From positions 1-38,660 of the forward strand of contig SLOL01000110.1 of the NCBI GenBank assembly GCA_007132495.1: 38,660 nucleotides of DNA. The letters are read 5' to 3'. The notes beneath the pieces were generated by a model. The model made no database searches, was not told where the DNA came from, and worked only from the letters and a program-made list of their open reading frames with translations. A program made the translations under genes and the position numbers. This stretch comes from Balneolales bacterium. Its GTDB lineage: Bacteria > Bacteroidota > Rhodothermia > Balneolales > Natronogracilivirgulaceae. Positions 15,452 through 24,717 of the stretch are shown one piece after another (position 1 is the stretch's first letter; the number at the start of each line of letters is the position of its first letter).

Positions 15452-16077
15452 TGTCGCAAAAATCACATAAAACCTTGCAACAGATTGATGACCATGAATT
15501 GGTGCAGCGTTACCGCAAGCACAATGACCAGGAAGCATTCAAGCAGCTTCTGGATCGTCATCAGTCAAAAATATACTCCTACATCTACAGTATGGTTGGC
15601 AATGCTGAAATTGCCAATGACATATTTCAGGAGACGTTTACCAAGGTCATCACCAAGATGGATGAGACCTATAACGAGCAAGGTAAATGGATCGCCTGGG
15701 TCATGCGCATTGCTCACAATGCGACTATTGACTACTTGCGGAAAAAAAAGCGTTTCGTGGATGTAAACGCACAGGACGATCCCGACTATGATTTTTACGA
15801 TCGACTGACCGATGAAACCCTGGATGATGCCCAGGAAGTTATCGAAAAAGGGGAAGCAAAAAACAGCTTGATGAAGCATATCTCAAAGCTTCCCAAAGAG
15901 CAGCGGGAAGTCGTTATGCTTCGCCATTACTATGAAATGTCTTTCAAAGAGATAGCCGAGCTGACCAACGTATCCATTAATACAGCACTTGGCCGAATGA
16001 GATACGCTCTTATTAACCTGAGAAAAATGTTTGACAAGGAACATGGAAAAGAAGTCAAATATGCCGAACGTCGATGA
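15448..16077 (+). CDS. ECF RNA polymerase sigma factor
   Basis: This is a 209-residue protein with a clear sigma-70 region 2 (about 25-100: FKQLLDRHQSKIYSYIYSMVG, DIFQETFTKV, AWVMRIAHNATIDYLRKKKR) and region 4 (about 140-195: LPKEQREVVMLRHYYEMSFKEIAELTNVSINTALGRMRYAL). It belongs to the SigW/RpoE-like group of extracytoplasmic-function factors. Two ATGs occur in tandem (15448, 15451); the first is preferred because it overlaps the leader stop. The anti-sigma gene overlaps its 3' end by 35 bp, so the pair is translationally linked. Confidence 0.95.
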   Translation: MMSQKSHKTLQQIDDHELVQRYRKHNDQEAFKQLLDRHQSKIYSYIYSMVGNAEIANDIFQETFTKVITKMDETYNEQGKWIAWVMRIAHNATIDYLRKKKRFVDVNAQDDPDYDFYDRLTDETLDDAQEVIEKGEAKNSLMKHISKLPKEQREVVMLRHYYEMSFKEIAELTNVSINTALGRMRYALINLRKMFDKEHGKEVKYAERR

Positions 16078-16654
16078 GCTATGTGTGAAATATGTTTTCG
16101 ATGAGTTGGATCCTTCTGAGATAACGCTCGTCGAGCAGGCAATGATTGAGGATCAAAATTTGCTGATAGAGGTGGAAAGCCTCAGAAGCACGTGGAAGAA
16201 GCTGAAAAAAATGCCGGAAATGGATCCGCCGGCCAATATATCCCGGGCCATAATTGATCAGGCTATTGAGCATTCCAGCCAGCAGCAATTATTTGGAAAC
16301 CGTTGGAATAATCCCGGGCTTCTGGCCACGGCTGCCGTGGTGCTGTTCAGTCTTCTGATCTCCACTGCTTACCTGCTTCCGGGTGATGAAGAGACCATCT
16401 CCGCAAACACAGATGCAAACATAGCCGGTACAGCAACCACCACGACAACCATGACATTCGATGTCCAGGATGCAGAAAATCCGTTCGGTCAGTGGTTCAA
16501 TCGTGAAAATATCCTTACGATTTCCGTTCCGGAACGACAAGAGCATAATTTAACGCCGGATTCCATTAATAAGAATGAGATGCGGCCGGCAGAGCAGCCC
16601 ATATTTATATCACCCACCTTCCGTGATATTCAGTTTACGGGAACAGAATTCTGA
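16043..16654 (+). CDS. Anti-sigma factor, single-pass membrane protein
   Basis: This is a 203-residue protein from ATG 16043; a TTG at 16031 and an ATG at 16061 are alternatives. The N-terminal half is a cytoplasmic helical domain (DELCVKYVFDELDPSEITLVEQAM, the usual anti-sigma pattern, without zinc-binding His/Cys). One membrane span follows (LLATAAVVLFSLLISTAYLL, about 93-112), then a Thr-rich, poorly structured periplasmic tail. It overlaps the sigma gene by 35 bp, which together with the layout strongly suggests that it holds this sigma factor inactive until an envelope signal arrives. A site-2 protease that could act on it is encoded at 34632-35756, though this link is inference. Confidence 0.82.
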   Translation: MEKKSNMPNVDELCVKYVFDELDPSEITLVEQAMIEDQNLLIEVESLRSTWKKLKKMPEMDPPANISRAIIDQAIEHSSQQQLFGNRWNNPGLLATAAVVLFSLLISTAYLLPGDEETISANTDANIAGTATTTTTMTFDVQDAENPFGQWFNRENILTISVPERQEHNLTPDSINKNEMRPAEQPIFISPTFRDIQFTGTEF

Positions 16655-16726
16655 TATCGCCTATAGAACTGTTCAGCTACGATTTTTTTGAGCATACATT
16701 TCCCGGAATTTTTGTGAATCCACAGT

Positions 16727-16754
16727 TTGGGACTGCTGCCTTTCTGTTTATATT
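16727..16754 (+). promoter_or_regulatory. Possible parA promoter (TTGGGA-N16-TATATT)
   Basis: TTGGGA (16727-16732) and TATATT (16749-16754) stand 16 nt apart, about 80 bp before the parA start. A 7-bp inverted repeat, TGAGGAA (16770-16776) / TTCCTCA (16809-16815), lies between them and the gene and could be an operator or leader structure. Tentative. Confidence 0.35.
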
Positions 16755-16833
16755 CTTACCTTAAGAGGTTGAGGAAACAGTAAACAACACAAAGCGTCAT
16801 TAATAGCCTTCCTCAGCATTAATCAATAACTTT

Positions 16834-17652
16834 ATGGGAAAAGTAATATCCGTAGCAAACCAGAAAGGTGGTGTTGGCAAAACAACGACAGCCATAAATC
16901 TTGCAGCAAGTCTGGCAGCCATTGAGCATACTACGCTGCTAATTGACATCGATCCTCAGAGCAATTCAACGAGCGGCACCGGCTTTGAATACAAAGCCAT
17001 TGACCACTCCATATACCAGGTTATGGTGGAAGGTTATAATGCCAAAGATGCTGTCAAAAAAACCGAAATGCCGTTTCTGGATGTCGTACCTTCCCATATC
17101 AATCTTGTAGGTGCTGAAATTGAGATGGTGGACCGTCCGCACCGGGAAAAGATTCTGCGATCCGCTATCAGCAACATGAGGGACGATTACGATTTCATTA
17201 TTATTGATTGTCCGCCGTCACTCGGTTTGTTAACCATCAATGCACTGACCGCTTCCGACTCGGTTCTTATCCCCGTCCAGTGTGAGTATTTTGCATTGGA
17301 GGGTCTGGGGCAGCTTTTGAATACGATAAAAATTGTACGACAACATCTGAACACCAATCTGGATATTGAAGGGGTGGTGCTTACCATGTACGATAGCAGA
17401 ACAAGACTTTCCAATCAGGTTGCTGATGAAGTAAAACGGTATTTTGACAACAGAGTTTTTGAAACGGTAATATCCAGAAATATCCGCCTTGCCGAAGCCC
17501 CCAGTTTCGGGAAACCGGTTTTGCTGTATGATTCTGTTTCGATCGGTTCCAAAAATTACCTTGCACTGGCGCGTGAAATTGTAACACGTAACAAAAAACT
17601 TTTCAAGAACAGCTCCGTTTTTACGGAAAAGGCGAAACAGGCTACAGATTAA
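16834..17652 (+). CDS. parA: Chromosome-partitioning ATPase ParA (Soj)
   Basis: This is a 272-residue ParA/MinD-type ATPase. The deviant Walker [10 protein letters not shown] is at residues 11-19, followed by LIDIDPQSN (Walker A') and IIDCPPSLG (Walker B). It lacks the N-terminal DNA-binding domain of plasmid ParA proteins, so it is the chromosomal Soj type. It forms a nucleoid-bound gradient that moves ParB-parS complexes. ParB follows after 18 bp. No parS-like TGTTTCACGTGAAACA sequence was noticed in the window. Confidence 0.97.
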   Translation: MGKVISVANQKGGVGKTTTAINLAASLAAIEHTTLLIDIDPQSNSTSGTGFEYKAIDHSIYQVMVEGYNAKDAVKKTEMPFLDVVPSHINLVGAEIEMVDRPHREKILRSAISNMRDDYDFIIIDCPPSLGLLTINALTASDSVLIPVQCEYFALEGLGQLLNTIKIVRQHLNTNLDIEGVVLTMYDSRTRLSNQVADEVKRYFDNRVFETVISRNIRLAEAPSFGKPVLLYDSVSIGSKNYLALAREIVTRNKKLFKNSSVFTEKAKQATD

Positions 17653-17670
17653 ACGGTAATCACTCATATC

Positions 17671-18591
17671 ATGGCTAAGAAAGTATTAGGCAGGGGATTA
17701 GGAGCTTTTTTTCCGGAACACGAGTTGTCCGGTGGTGGCGATAATTCGGAAGCAACTGATTCCAACCGGGAGGAAAAAGCGCTCCACCGGGTAAATGTAA
17801 CCATGAGCATTCCTGTTACCGACATCCGGCCCAACCCTCATCAACCCAGAGAGGATTTTGATGAGATGAAACTTCAGGAACTGTCGGATTCCATCAAGAT
17901 GCATGGGCTCATTCAACCGGTTACGGTTCGATCCATCGGAAATGACAAATATGAGCTTATCAGTGGTGAGCGCAGATTGCGGGCCACAAAAATGGCCGGT
18001 CAGCCCACGATTCCGGCTTATATCCGCGAGGTTGATGATGATGACATTGTTGCGTTCGCCCTGATTGAAAATGTACAGCGTGAGCAATTGAACCCCATTG
18101 AAGTGGCTCTCGGCTACAAGCGCCTGCTTGAAGAGTGCAACTATACACAGGATCAGGTGGCGAAGAAACTGGGAAAGAACCGGACGACAATCACCAATAT
18201 GCTGCGCTTGCTTAATCTGAGACCAACCATACAGTCCGCGCTGAAGGCTAATACCATTACCACCGGTCATGCCCGAACACTTATCGCTGTGGAGGATCCC
18301 AAAGTACAGGACAAACTCCTTGAAAAAACGGTTGAAGAGGATTGGTCTGTACGCCAGATTGAAGAAGCCGTTCGCAAACTGGATCAAAAACGGAAGCCCC
18401 GCAACAAGCTGCTTAATGAGAAGGATCAGAAGGATGTTCATCTGATGGAGATATCCAATCGATTGCGAAACAAGTACAGCACACGTGTTCAGATTAAAAA
18501 GAAAAATAAAGGCGGGGAGATCCGGTTTGAGTACTATTCAGATGACGATCTTGAACGGATCATTTCCATGCTTGAGTCGGTTGACGGGTAA
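17671..18591 (+). CDS. parB: Chromosome-partitioning protein ParB (Spo0J)
   Basis: This is a 306-residue protein. The N-terminal KVLGRGLGAFF is the ParA-contacting segment. The CTP-binding/ParB domain (about 43-140) contains GERRLRATKMAG (99-110). The helix-turn-helix (YTQDQVAKKLGKNRTTITNMLRLL, about 157-180) binds parS. The C-terminal dimerisation part is rich in lysine. It is in an operon with parA; its stop lies inside the start region of the DUF5683 gene. Confidence 0.97.
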   Translation: MAKKVLGRGLGAFFPEHELSGGGDNSEATDSNREEKALHRVNVTMSIPVTDIRPNPHQPREDFDEMKLQELSDSIKMHGLIQPVTVRSIGNDKYELISGERRLRATKMAGQPTIPAYIREVDDDDIVAFALIENVQREQLNPIEVALGYKRLLEECNYTQDQVAKKLGKNRTTITNMLRLLNLRPTIQSALKANTITTGHARTLIAVEDPKVQDKLLEKTVEEDWSVRQIEEAVRKLDQKRKPRNKLLNEKDQKDVHLMEISNRLRNKYSTRVQIKKKNKGGEIRFEYYSDDDLERIISMLESVDG

Positions 18592-19366
18592 CTTCCGATC
18601 GCTGCGGTATTCACTGATGCTTCTGTTGACGGGTGGATGTTTCATCCCCTTGATTTTGTCCTCTTCAGCATCAGCTCTTGACCGGGATTATGAAGTGCTG
18701 TTTTCTGAATACCGGCCGAATCCGTTTTCAACCCGTACATTTACCCGGCCGGATCTCTACACGACCCGGGCATTTTCCACTCCGGATTCCGGTCGAATGC
18801 TGCGTGAACCTTTACCCGAAAACATCGACAATAATGAAGTATCCCGGGATACGGTCCCCGAACCCACCCATGTCATGAGGAGATCCATGATCGTACCGGG
18901 GTGGGGGCAGGTAGTCAACCGCCAGGTATGGAAAGTGCCAATCATTTACGGAATGCTGGCCGGCCTTGCCTATTACAGTATTCTGATGGATCAGAACTAC
19001 CGCGATTACAGGGCAGCCTATTTTAATGTGGCAAATCCCGGTGAGGTACCGAAGTTCGGCCCCACACCGGGTCATATCGATCCCAATCTCAACCCGGAAT
19101 CGTTGCGCTATAACAGGAACTTCTACCGGAATCGCCGGGATATGACGTTCATCGGAATCGTACTGGCATATGGTCTGAATATTGTGGACGCTTATGTATT
19201 TGCCCATATGCGTGATTTCGACGTCAGTGATGACCTGAGTGCATCCATGCATGTCGGCTCGAGCCGTGGTGTCATGGCTGTCGGTGATTTTTCAGGTGAC
19301 TTGCACAGTTATCACGATTCGACTCCAGTTAATATGACCTTCACATTGCGGTTGAACTTCCCATAA
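18581..19366 (+). CDS. DUF5683 family envelope protein
   Basis: This is about 261 residues with the TTG 18581 start, which gives basic residues before the hydrophobic signal (LMLLLTGGCFIPLILSSSASA). ATG 18542 and ATG 18617 are alternatives, so the start is uncertain. The DUF5683 core is recognised by SMIVPGWGQVVNRQVWKVPIIYG, a short hydrophobic helix (MLAGLAYYSIL), a NYRDYRAAY segment and a second hydrophobic helix ending in VDAYVFAHM. DUF5683 genes commonly sit next to parB in Bacteroidota, and here the gene overlaps the parB stop. The function is unknown; it may link segregation to the envelope. Confidence 0.8.
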   Translation: MTGNFRSLRYSLMLLLTGGCFIPLILSSSASALDRDYEVLFSEYRPNPFSTRTFTRPDLYTTRAFSTPDSGRMLREPLPENIDNNEVSRDTVPEPTHVMRRSMIVPGWGQVVNRQVWKVPIIYGMLAGLAYYSILMDQNYRDYRAAYFNVANPGEVPKFGPTPGHIDPNLNPESLRYNRNFYRNRRDMTFIGIVLAYGLNIVDAYVFAHMRDFDVSDDLSASMHVGSSRGVMAVGDFSGDLHSYHDSTPVNMTFTLRLNFP

Positions 19367-19380
19367 TCCAACTACATATC

Positions 19381-20073
19381 ATGGAAAAAAAACGCAAACA
19401 GATCCAAAACCGATACGACGCCCGCTTTGAAAAAGATGTCTGGAGCGTATTTAAAGTAATGGGGGAGTTCGTCGATGGATATGAACGAATGTCGCATATA
19501 GGTCCATCGGTCTCTTTCTTCGGTTCCGCCAGGATAAAGGAAGGAACTCCCTATTATCAGCTGGCTGTGGATACGGCAAGAAAGCTGTCGGAACATGGAT
19601 TCGGTATTATCACCGGTGGCGGACCCGGGATCATGGAAGCAGGTAACCGTGGTGCAAGAATGTCCGGGGGTACTTCGGTCGGTTTATGTATTTCCCTGCC
19701 GCATGAGGATGATAGCAATGATTATATAGAAAAAGAGTATCGTATTGACTTCAATTACTTCTTTGCGCGGAAAGTGATGTTTGTTAAATATGCCCAGGGA
19801 TTTGTTGTATTGCCGGGGGGGTTGGGAACGCTGGACGAATTTTTTGAAGCGATGACCTTGATTCAAACCAGAAAAATTCAGCAGTTTCCGATTGTCATGA
19901 TGGGAACGGAGTATTGGAGTGGACTGATCGACTGGATCAAAAACACCATGATAGCGGAAAAAACGATTGATGCAAAAGATCTGGATCTGTTTCATGTAAC
20001 CGATGATTCGGAAGAGGCGGCCTCCATAATACACGAATTCTACCAGAACAAAGAGCTGAGACCCAATTTTTAA
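19381..20073 (+). CDS. LOG-family nucleotide 5'-monophosphate phosphoribohydrolase
   Basis: This is a 230-residue Rossmann-fold protein with both LOG signatures: GGGPGIMEA (79-87) and PGGLGTLDE (145-153), the latter carrying the catalytic Glu. Members cut the base from nucleoside monophosphates or cytokinin ribotides; many bacterial ones are better seen as general nucleotide hydrolases (often misnamed lysine decarboxylase). It starts 14 bp after DUF5683 and is probably the last gene of the par operon. Confidence 0.93.
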   Translation: MEKKRKQIQNRYDARFEKDVWSVFKVMGEFVDGYERMSHIGPSVSFFGSARIKEGTPYYQLAVDTARKLSEHGFGIITGGGPGIMEAGNRGARMSGGTSVGLCISLPHEDDSNDYIEKEYRIDFNYFFARKVMFVKYAQGFVVLPGGLGTLDEFFEAMTLIQTRKIQQFPIVMMGTEYWSGLIDWIKNTMIAEKTIDAKDLDLFHVTDDSEEAASIIHEFYQNKELRPNF

Positions 20074-20160
20074 GCTTTCGGACCGGCTATATGATTGTTT
20101 TTTTATTTTTTTATTGTATAAAAATCTTAAAATGTTAAATTGTCCAACTTGTAAGTACGA

Positions 20161-20175
20161 ACAAGGTATCCTTGT
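20161..20175. promoter_or_regulatory. Palindrome ACAAGG-TAT-CCTTGT upstream of the TPR gene
   Basis: This perfect 6-bp inverted repeat with a 3-nt spacer lies 45 bp before ATG 20221. A further CTTGT at 20148-20152 could pair alternatively with its left arm. It may be an operator or a leader hairpin; no regulator can be named. Confidence 0.35.
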
Positions 20176-20220
20176 GCGTTATTTAGAGATATATCAATAA
20201 CTAATGAAATCCAACTGATT

Positions 20221-21204
20221 ATGAAAGCTGTCACAAGCTCATTGGCCGTATTAATGGTTTTGGCTATCACTTTCTCACTTTTTGATGTTTCTGAAGCTCA
20301 AACGAGAGAAGATGCCATCACCACCTTTAATGAAGGTTTTTCCTTGTTTAACGAGGAAGGCGACAACCTGGGTGCAATTGAGAAATTCAAAGAGACTGTT
20401 GAAATTGCTGATCAGGTCGGCCCGGAAGCGAATGATATCCGGGAGCGGGCGGTCGGACAAATTCCCAGGCTTGCTTTCATGCATGCCGCCCAATTTGTAA
20501 GGGAACGTCAACTCGAAGATGCCATAGACGCTTTTGAATATACCATAGAATTGGCCGAAGAGTACGGGGATGAACAGATTCTCAGCCGATCCAGGGGGAA
20601 CCTGCCGCCGCTCTATCTGAATCTGGGTAATCAGTACTATCGCAATGAACAGAACGAGCAAGCCCTTGAGATGTATCAGGAAGCGCTGGAACTGAATCCT
20701 TCCTATGTCACTGCCTACTACCAGATGGGTCTCGTACATCGCAGATTCGGCGAAATGGATCAGGCTCTGGAGTATTTTGATACATCCATTGAACTTGCCC
20801 GGGAAGCCGGGGAAGGGGACCACGTGGAACGCTCACAGAGAGCGGCCAGAGACTATCTGGTCTATCGGGCCTCGGAGCAGATTGAAGAGGAAAACTACAA
20901 CAGAGCCCTGGATCTGTTGAACAGGGCCGCCGGTTACGGTGAAAGTGGAAGCATGCACTACCGTTTTGCAGAAACTTATAACTTCCTCGAACGTCACGAA
21001 GATGCCCTGGCAAGTGCGCAGCAAGCTATTGAACTCGAAGACGGAGGGGCTTCCGACATGGCACGCATTTACTTTGAACTTGGTATTGCTCATAAGGGCC
21101 TTGGTAACACGACCGATGCATGCAGCGCCTTTGAAAACGCACTGCATGGTGATTTCAGATCACCGGCGGAACACGAAATCGAGCACGAACTCAACTGCAA
21201 TTGA
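20221..21204 (+). CDS. Exported tetratricopeptide-repeat protein
   Basis: This is a 327-residue protein with a signal peptide (LAVLMVLAITFSLFDVSEA, cleavage before QTRED). At least five TPR-like units follow between residues 30 and 315; the clearest are LYLNLGNQYYRNEQNEQAL and AYYQMGLVHRRFGEMDQAL. No catalytic motif is present. It probably scaffolds a periplasmic complex. It is monocistronic, with a strong terminator 40 bp downstream. The precise role is not recognisable. Confidence 0.88.
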   Translation: MKAVTSSLAVLMVLAITFSLFDVSEAQTREDAITTFNEGFSLFNEEGDNLGAIEKFKETVEIADQVGPEANDIRERAVGQIPRLAFMHAAQFVRERQLEDAIDAFEYTIELAEEYGDEQILSRSRGNLPPLYLNLGNQYYRNEQNEQALEMYQEALELNPSYVTAYYQMGLVHRRFGEMDQALEYFDTSIELAREAGEGDHVERSQRAARDYLVYRASEQIEEENYNRALDLLNRAAGYGESGSMHYRFAETYNFLERHEDALASAQQAIELEDGGASDMARIYFELGIAHKGLGNTTDACSAFENALHGDFRSPAEHEIEHELNCN

Positions 21205-21239
21205 GTGTAACAGGATAAGCTCTGTAAATTGATTGTTTA

Positions 21240-21276
21240 AAAAAACTCCGGCAGTAACTGCCGGAGTTTTTTTTTT
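21240..21276 (+). terminator. Strong intrinsic terminator
   Basis: ACTCCGGCAG (21245-21254), loop TAA, CTGCCGGAGT (21258-21267) is a perfect 10-bp stem followed by a run of T to 21276. A tracts precede it, so it could also work in the other direction. It ends the TPR gene and isolates tkt. Confidence 0.95.
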
Positions 21277-21287
21277 GCCAAATCGCT

Positions 21288-21316
21288 TTGCCTTATTTCA
21301 AATATCATTGTATCCT
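21288..21316 (+). promoter_or_regulatory. Predicted tkt promoter (TTGCCT-N17-TATCCT)
   Basis: TTGCCT (21288-21293) and TATCCT (21311-21316) are 17 nt apart, right after the terminator. Transcription would begin near 21323, only about 5 nt before ATG 21328, which favours ATG 21364 as the true tkt start. Confidence 0.45.
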
Positions 21317-21363
21317 GATAATTCGACATGCAACAAAGATATCATGGAGACAGTGACGGGGCT

Positions 21364-23391
21364 ATGAGTCATCGGATTTCGGTTGAATTTGAACAAAAAT
21401 GCATTAATACCATCAGGGGACTTACCATCGATGCTGTACAAAAGGCGAATTCCGGACATCCCGGAATGCCGATGGGAATGGCTGATGTTGCCTTTGTTCT
21501 ATGGACGGAATATCTGAGGTATAATCCCTCCAATCCGTCCTGGTTTGATCGGGACCGTTTTATCCTGTCGGCAGGACACGGCTCCATGTTATTGTACAGC
21601 CTGTTGCATTTGACGGGGTATGATCTGTCGCTTGATCAATTAAAAGCTTTCCGCCAATGGAACAGCAAGACTCCGGGTCATCCGGAATACGGCCTTACCG
21701 AAGGGGTGGAGACGACAACCGGTCCACTCGGCCAGGGTTTTGCCAATGGTGTGGGTTTTGCCATTGCGGAATCACATCTGGCAGGCCGGGTTAATACACG
21801 GGATATCGCCGTAGTTGATCATCATACCTATGCCATCGTCAGTGACGGGGATCTGATGGAAGGCGTCAGTCATGAATCCGCTTCATTGGCCGGACATCTT
21901 AAACTGGGGAAACTGATCTGTTTCTACGACGACAATGGTATCAGTATCGATGGATCAACCGATCTCGCCTTTTCAGAAAATGTCAAAGAGCGATTTGAAG
22001 CTTATGGATGGCAGTGCTCTACTGTAGATGGTCATGATCGCCCGGCCATCAGAAAGGCAATTACGGATGCGCGTCAAGAGACGGAAAAACCTTCACTGAT
22101 TATATGCAAAACGAAAATCGGGTTTGGAAGTCCGAATAAAGAGGGGACCGCAGATACCCATGGAGCCCCGCTGGGAGAGGATGAGATCAGCATAACCAAA
22201 AAACGGCTTGGTCTGGATCCCGAGGTTTCATTTCAGGTGGATGACGATGTACGGAGTCATTACAGGCAAGCGGTAAGCAGAGGGAAGCAGCTGGAACGTG
22301 CATGGCACCGGAAACTCGACAAGCTGAGTGCCCGTTATCCGAAAAAATCCGAACTGTTTCATCGTCACAATCAGAAGGTGCAAAACGGTATTGATGATAT
22401 CCTTCCCGAGTTTAAGGCCGACCGGCAAGGGATGGCCACCCGGAAAGCTTCGGGAAAAGTAATTGACGCCTGCATGCAGGCTATACCCAACATGATTGGC
22501 GGATCGGCCGATTTGACTCCGAGTAACAATACAAAATCGGGTGTGGCGGAGGTATATTCCGATGCCAACAGATGCGGACGATATATCCATTTCGGAGTGC
22601 GAGAGCATGCCATGTGGGGGGCCATGAATGGTATGGCCTTGCACGGTGGCGTGAGGCCTTTTGGAGGTACTTTCCTGATATTTTCGGATTATTGCAGACC
22701 GGCAATACGCCTTGCGGCCTTCTCCAATATCCCCACGATCGGAGTATTTACCCATGACAGCGTCGGGCTGGGAGAGGATGGACCAACTCATCAACCCGTG
22801 GAACATCTGGCTTCCTTGCGAGCCATCCCCAATGTGGTGCTCATCCGTCCCTGTGATGCCAACGAAACCGCCTACGCATGGAAAGTTGCCCTGGAGCGCT
22901 CGGACGGCCCCACACTGATCGCTCTGACCCGGCAGGCGGTACCCACACTGGATCGAACAGAGTATGCAAAAGCCTGCATGCTTGAAAAAGGGGCATACAT
23001 ATTGGCTGATGCCGAGGAAGGTGAACCGGCACTGATATTGATAGCGAGCGGTTCGGAAGTGCAACATGCGGTTGAAGCACGGAAAAAACTATCGGAGAAA
23101 GGGATAGCCGTTCGTGTGGTCTCCATGCCCAGTTGGGAGCTGTTCCGAAGCCAGCCCCACTATTATCGCCAGAAAGTACTCTTGTCCGATGACATCCCGA
23201 AGATATCTATAGAAGCGGGATCATCTGTTGGATGGTCCGAATGGACCGGGGATGACGGAGTGACGATCAGCCTGAATCAATTCGGGGTCTCCGCACCCTG
23301 TAAAACGATTTTTGAAAAACTTGGCTTTACAGCGGACGATCTGGTGGAAGAGGCCACAGGCCTTCTGGACGGTATGAGCGCATCCGGTTGA
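21364..23391 (+). CDS. tkt: Transketolase
   Basis: This is 675 residues from ATG 21364; an in-frame ATG at 21328 would add 12 residues but lies almost at the predicted transcription start. The thiamine-diphosphate enzyme's landmarks are all present: [11 protein letters not shown], the cofactor motif [12 protein letters not shown]...DDNGISIDG, the catalytic Glu in [14 protein letters not shown], and [18 protein letters not shown]. It exchanges two-carbon units in the pentose phosphate pathway. The length is normal. It converges on the SpoIIE phosphatase gene with a gap of 6 bp. Confidence 0.97.
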   Translation: MSHRISVEFEQKCINTIRGLTIDAVQKANSGHPGMPMGMADVAFVLWTEYLRYNPSNPSWFDRDRFILSAGHGSMLLYSLLHLTGYDLSLDQLKAFRQWNSKTPGHPEYGLTEGVETTTGPLGQGFANGVGFAIAESHLAGRVNTRDIAVVDHHTYAIVSDGDLMEGVSHESASLAGHLKLGKLICFYDDNGISIDGSTDLAFSENVKERFEAYGWQCSTVDGHDRPAIRKAITDARQETEKPSLIICKTKIGFGSPNKEGTADTHGAPLGEDEISITKKRLGLDPEVSFQVDDDVRSHYRQAVSRGKQLERAWHRKLDKLSARYPKKSELFHRHNQKVQNGIDDILPEFKADRQGMATRKASGKVIDACMQAIPNMIGGSADLTPSNNTKSGVAEVYSDANRCGRYIHFGVREHAMWGAMNGMALHGGVRPFGGTFLIFSDYCRPAIRLAAFSNIPTIGVFTHDSVGLGEDGPTHQPVEHLASLRAIPNVVLIRPCDANETAYAWKVALERSDGPTLIALTRQAVPTLDRTEYAKACMLEKGAYILADAEEGEPALILIASGSEVQHAVEARKKLSEKGIAVRVVSMPSWELFRSQPHYYRQKVLLSDDIPKISIEAGSSVGWSEWTGDDGVTISLNQFGVSAPCKTIFEKLGFTADDLVEEATGLLDGMSASG

Positions 23392-23397
23392 ATTTGG

Positions 23398-24549
23398 TTA
23401 CGATTTGCCCAGCAGCCGGCTTTTTTGAGCGTCCTGATGCATGTGTATACAAGTAAAGGTGATGTCATCAGCCAGTTTTTCATCTTCGATAAACTCTTCT
23501 ACGGCTATTTGGATCTTATGACGGATGGTTGACGCATTGAGAGATCCATATAATTCAAACAGCTGAAGCAGGCGATACTCATCATATTGTTCTTTGTGGG
23601 GGTTGCGTGCTTCGGTAAGGCCATCAGTATAAAACAGCAAATTATCGCCCGGTTTCATGGAAAAGGTGATCTGTTTAAGATGGCGTTTGAAAATCGCTGC
23701 GTTGGCCATGCCCAAAGCCAGACCCGGCGACCTGAGTTCACTCACGGTATCCCGGGTAGTGTGATAGAGAAGCGGGGGGTTATGGCCGGCCCGGCACATG
23801 GTTGCCGGAGACCCGTCAGAAGGAAAAAATGCCGCACAAGCCGTAACAAATGTTTTGTCTTTCCTGCCGGACTTGATATAGTCATTCAGATGGATGAAAA
23901 GCTCTTTGGGATCCGGGTCCAGTTTTTCGATAATAAGATGTACAAGTGCTTGAATCCGAACCATATATAGTGCCGCAGACAGTCCTTTTCCAGACACATC
24001 GGCGATTACATAATAGGTTCCACGGTCTGTGGGGATGACATCGACATAATCACCTCCCACTTCGCTCGCCGTACTTGCAAAAGAAGCAAACTCCACCCGG
24101 CCATTTCGAATGTTGGAGCTTGGCAGCAGACTGACCTGAATATCCCTGGCCAGGTCAATTTCCTTTTTTACATCCGATTTTTCCAGCAGCTCCAGTAATA
24201 GCAACAGTATCATGGTAATGAAGGAGAGAGGAAGCATCAGGGCGGCTATGGGGCCGGTTGCTACAAAGTAAATGACAAGTCCGATGATGGATAGTCCGAA
24301 AGCAAGCCTCCTGGCAGGGGTGAGCCGTGACAGCAATGACGACAGCAGACGGAATACCTGAACCGGCGATTTTTCACGGGATTGATCGCTTTTTTTTATC
24401 CCTGCAGCATCGTAATAGAGTTCCATCAGGCGTCTGGAGTCATCATGAAACTCTTTTCCGATCCGTTCAGGCGTCATCCCCTGCGTATATTGACGGTAAA
24501 AACTTCTGGTTTTGTGAAATGCCTGGCGTGTTTCGTTATCCAATGTCAT
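23398..24549 (-). CDS. Membrane-anchored SpoIIE/PP2C-type serine phosphatase (RsbU-like)
   Basis: This is 383 residues from ATG 24549; a TTG at 24582 would add 11. A charged N-terminal region of about 85 residues is followed by two hydrophobic spans (LAFGLSIIGLVIYFVATGPIAALMLPLSFITMILLL as one block). The phosphatase domain then shows ARDIQVSLLPS, GGDYVDVI, the metal motif DVSGKGLSAALYM, AGHNPPLLY, FYTDGLTEARN and a final DDITF. Such enzymes remove phosphate from anti-sigma antagonists (STAS proteins) in partner-switching pathways. No STAS protein or HPK-like kinase gene is adjacent, so its target lies elsewhere. It is divergent from polA. Confidence 0.92.
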   Translation of the reverse strand: MTLDNETRQAFHKTRSFYRQYTQGMTPERIGKEFHDDSRRLMELYYDAAGIKKSDQSREKSPVQVFRLLSSLLSRLTPARRLAFGLSIIGLVIYFVATGPIAALMLPLSFITMILLLLLELLEKSDVKKEIDLARDIQVSLLPSSNIRNGRVEFASFASTASEVGGDYVDVIPTDRGTYYVIADVSGKGLSAALYMVRIQALVHLIIEKLDPDPKELFIHLNDYIKSGRKDKTFVTACAAFFPSDGSPATMCRAGHNPPLLYHTTRDTVSELRSPGLALGMANAAIFKRHLKQITFSMKPGDNLLFYTDGLTEARNPHKEQYDEYRLLQLFELYGSLNASTIRHKIQIAVEEFIEDEKLADDITFTCIHMHQDAQKSRLLGKS

Positions 24550-24717
24550 ACAAAAGTTGTTCGTACCGGATGAGTGACTCAACCGGAGGTGGACTAAAAA
24601 AATAACATACTTACATATTTTGCTTTCTGTTATTCGAATGTTAATAATAAAAGTTGTGTCAAAATTCGTTTATTTTGACTGATTCAAACAGCCGCCGAAT
24701 ACCACCGGGAGCTGATA

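Noticed and set aside
16655-16833. parS site near parA
   Set aside because: No sequence close to the 16-bp parS palindrome was found here or elsewhere in the window.
22228-23067. 279-residue ORF opposite tkt
   Set aside because: It is antisense to the conserved transketolase domain; its composition (His/Cys/Gly rich) is typical of a shadow frame.
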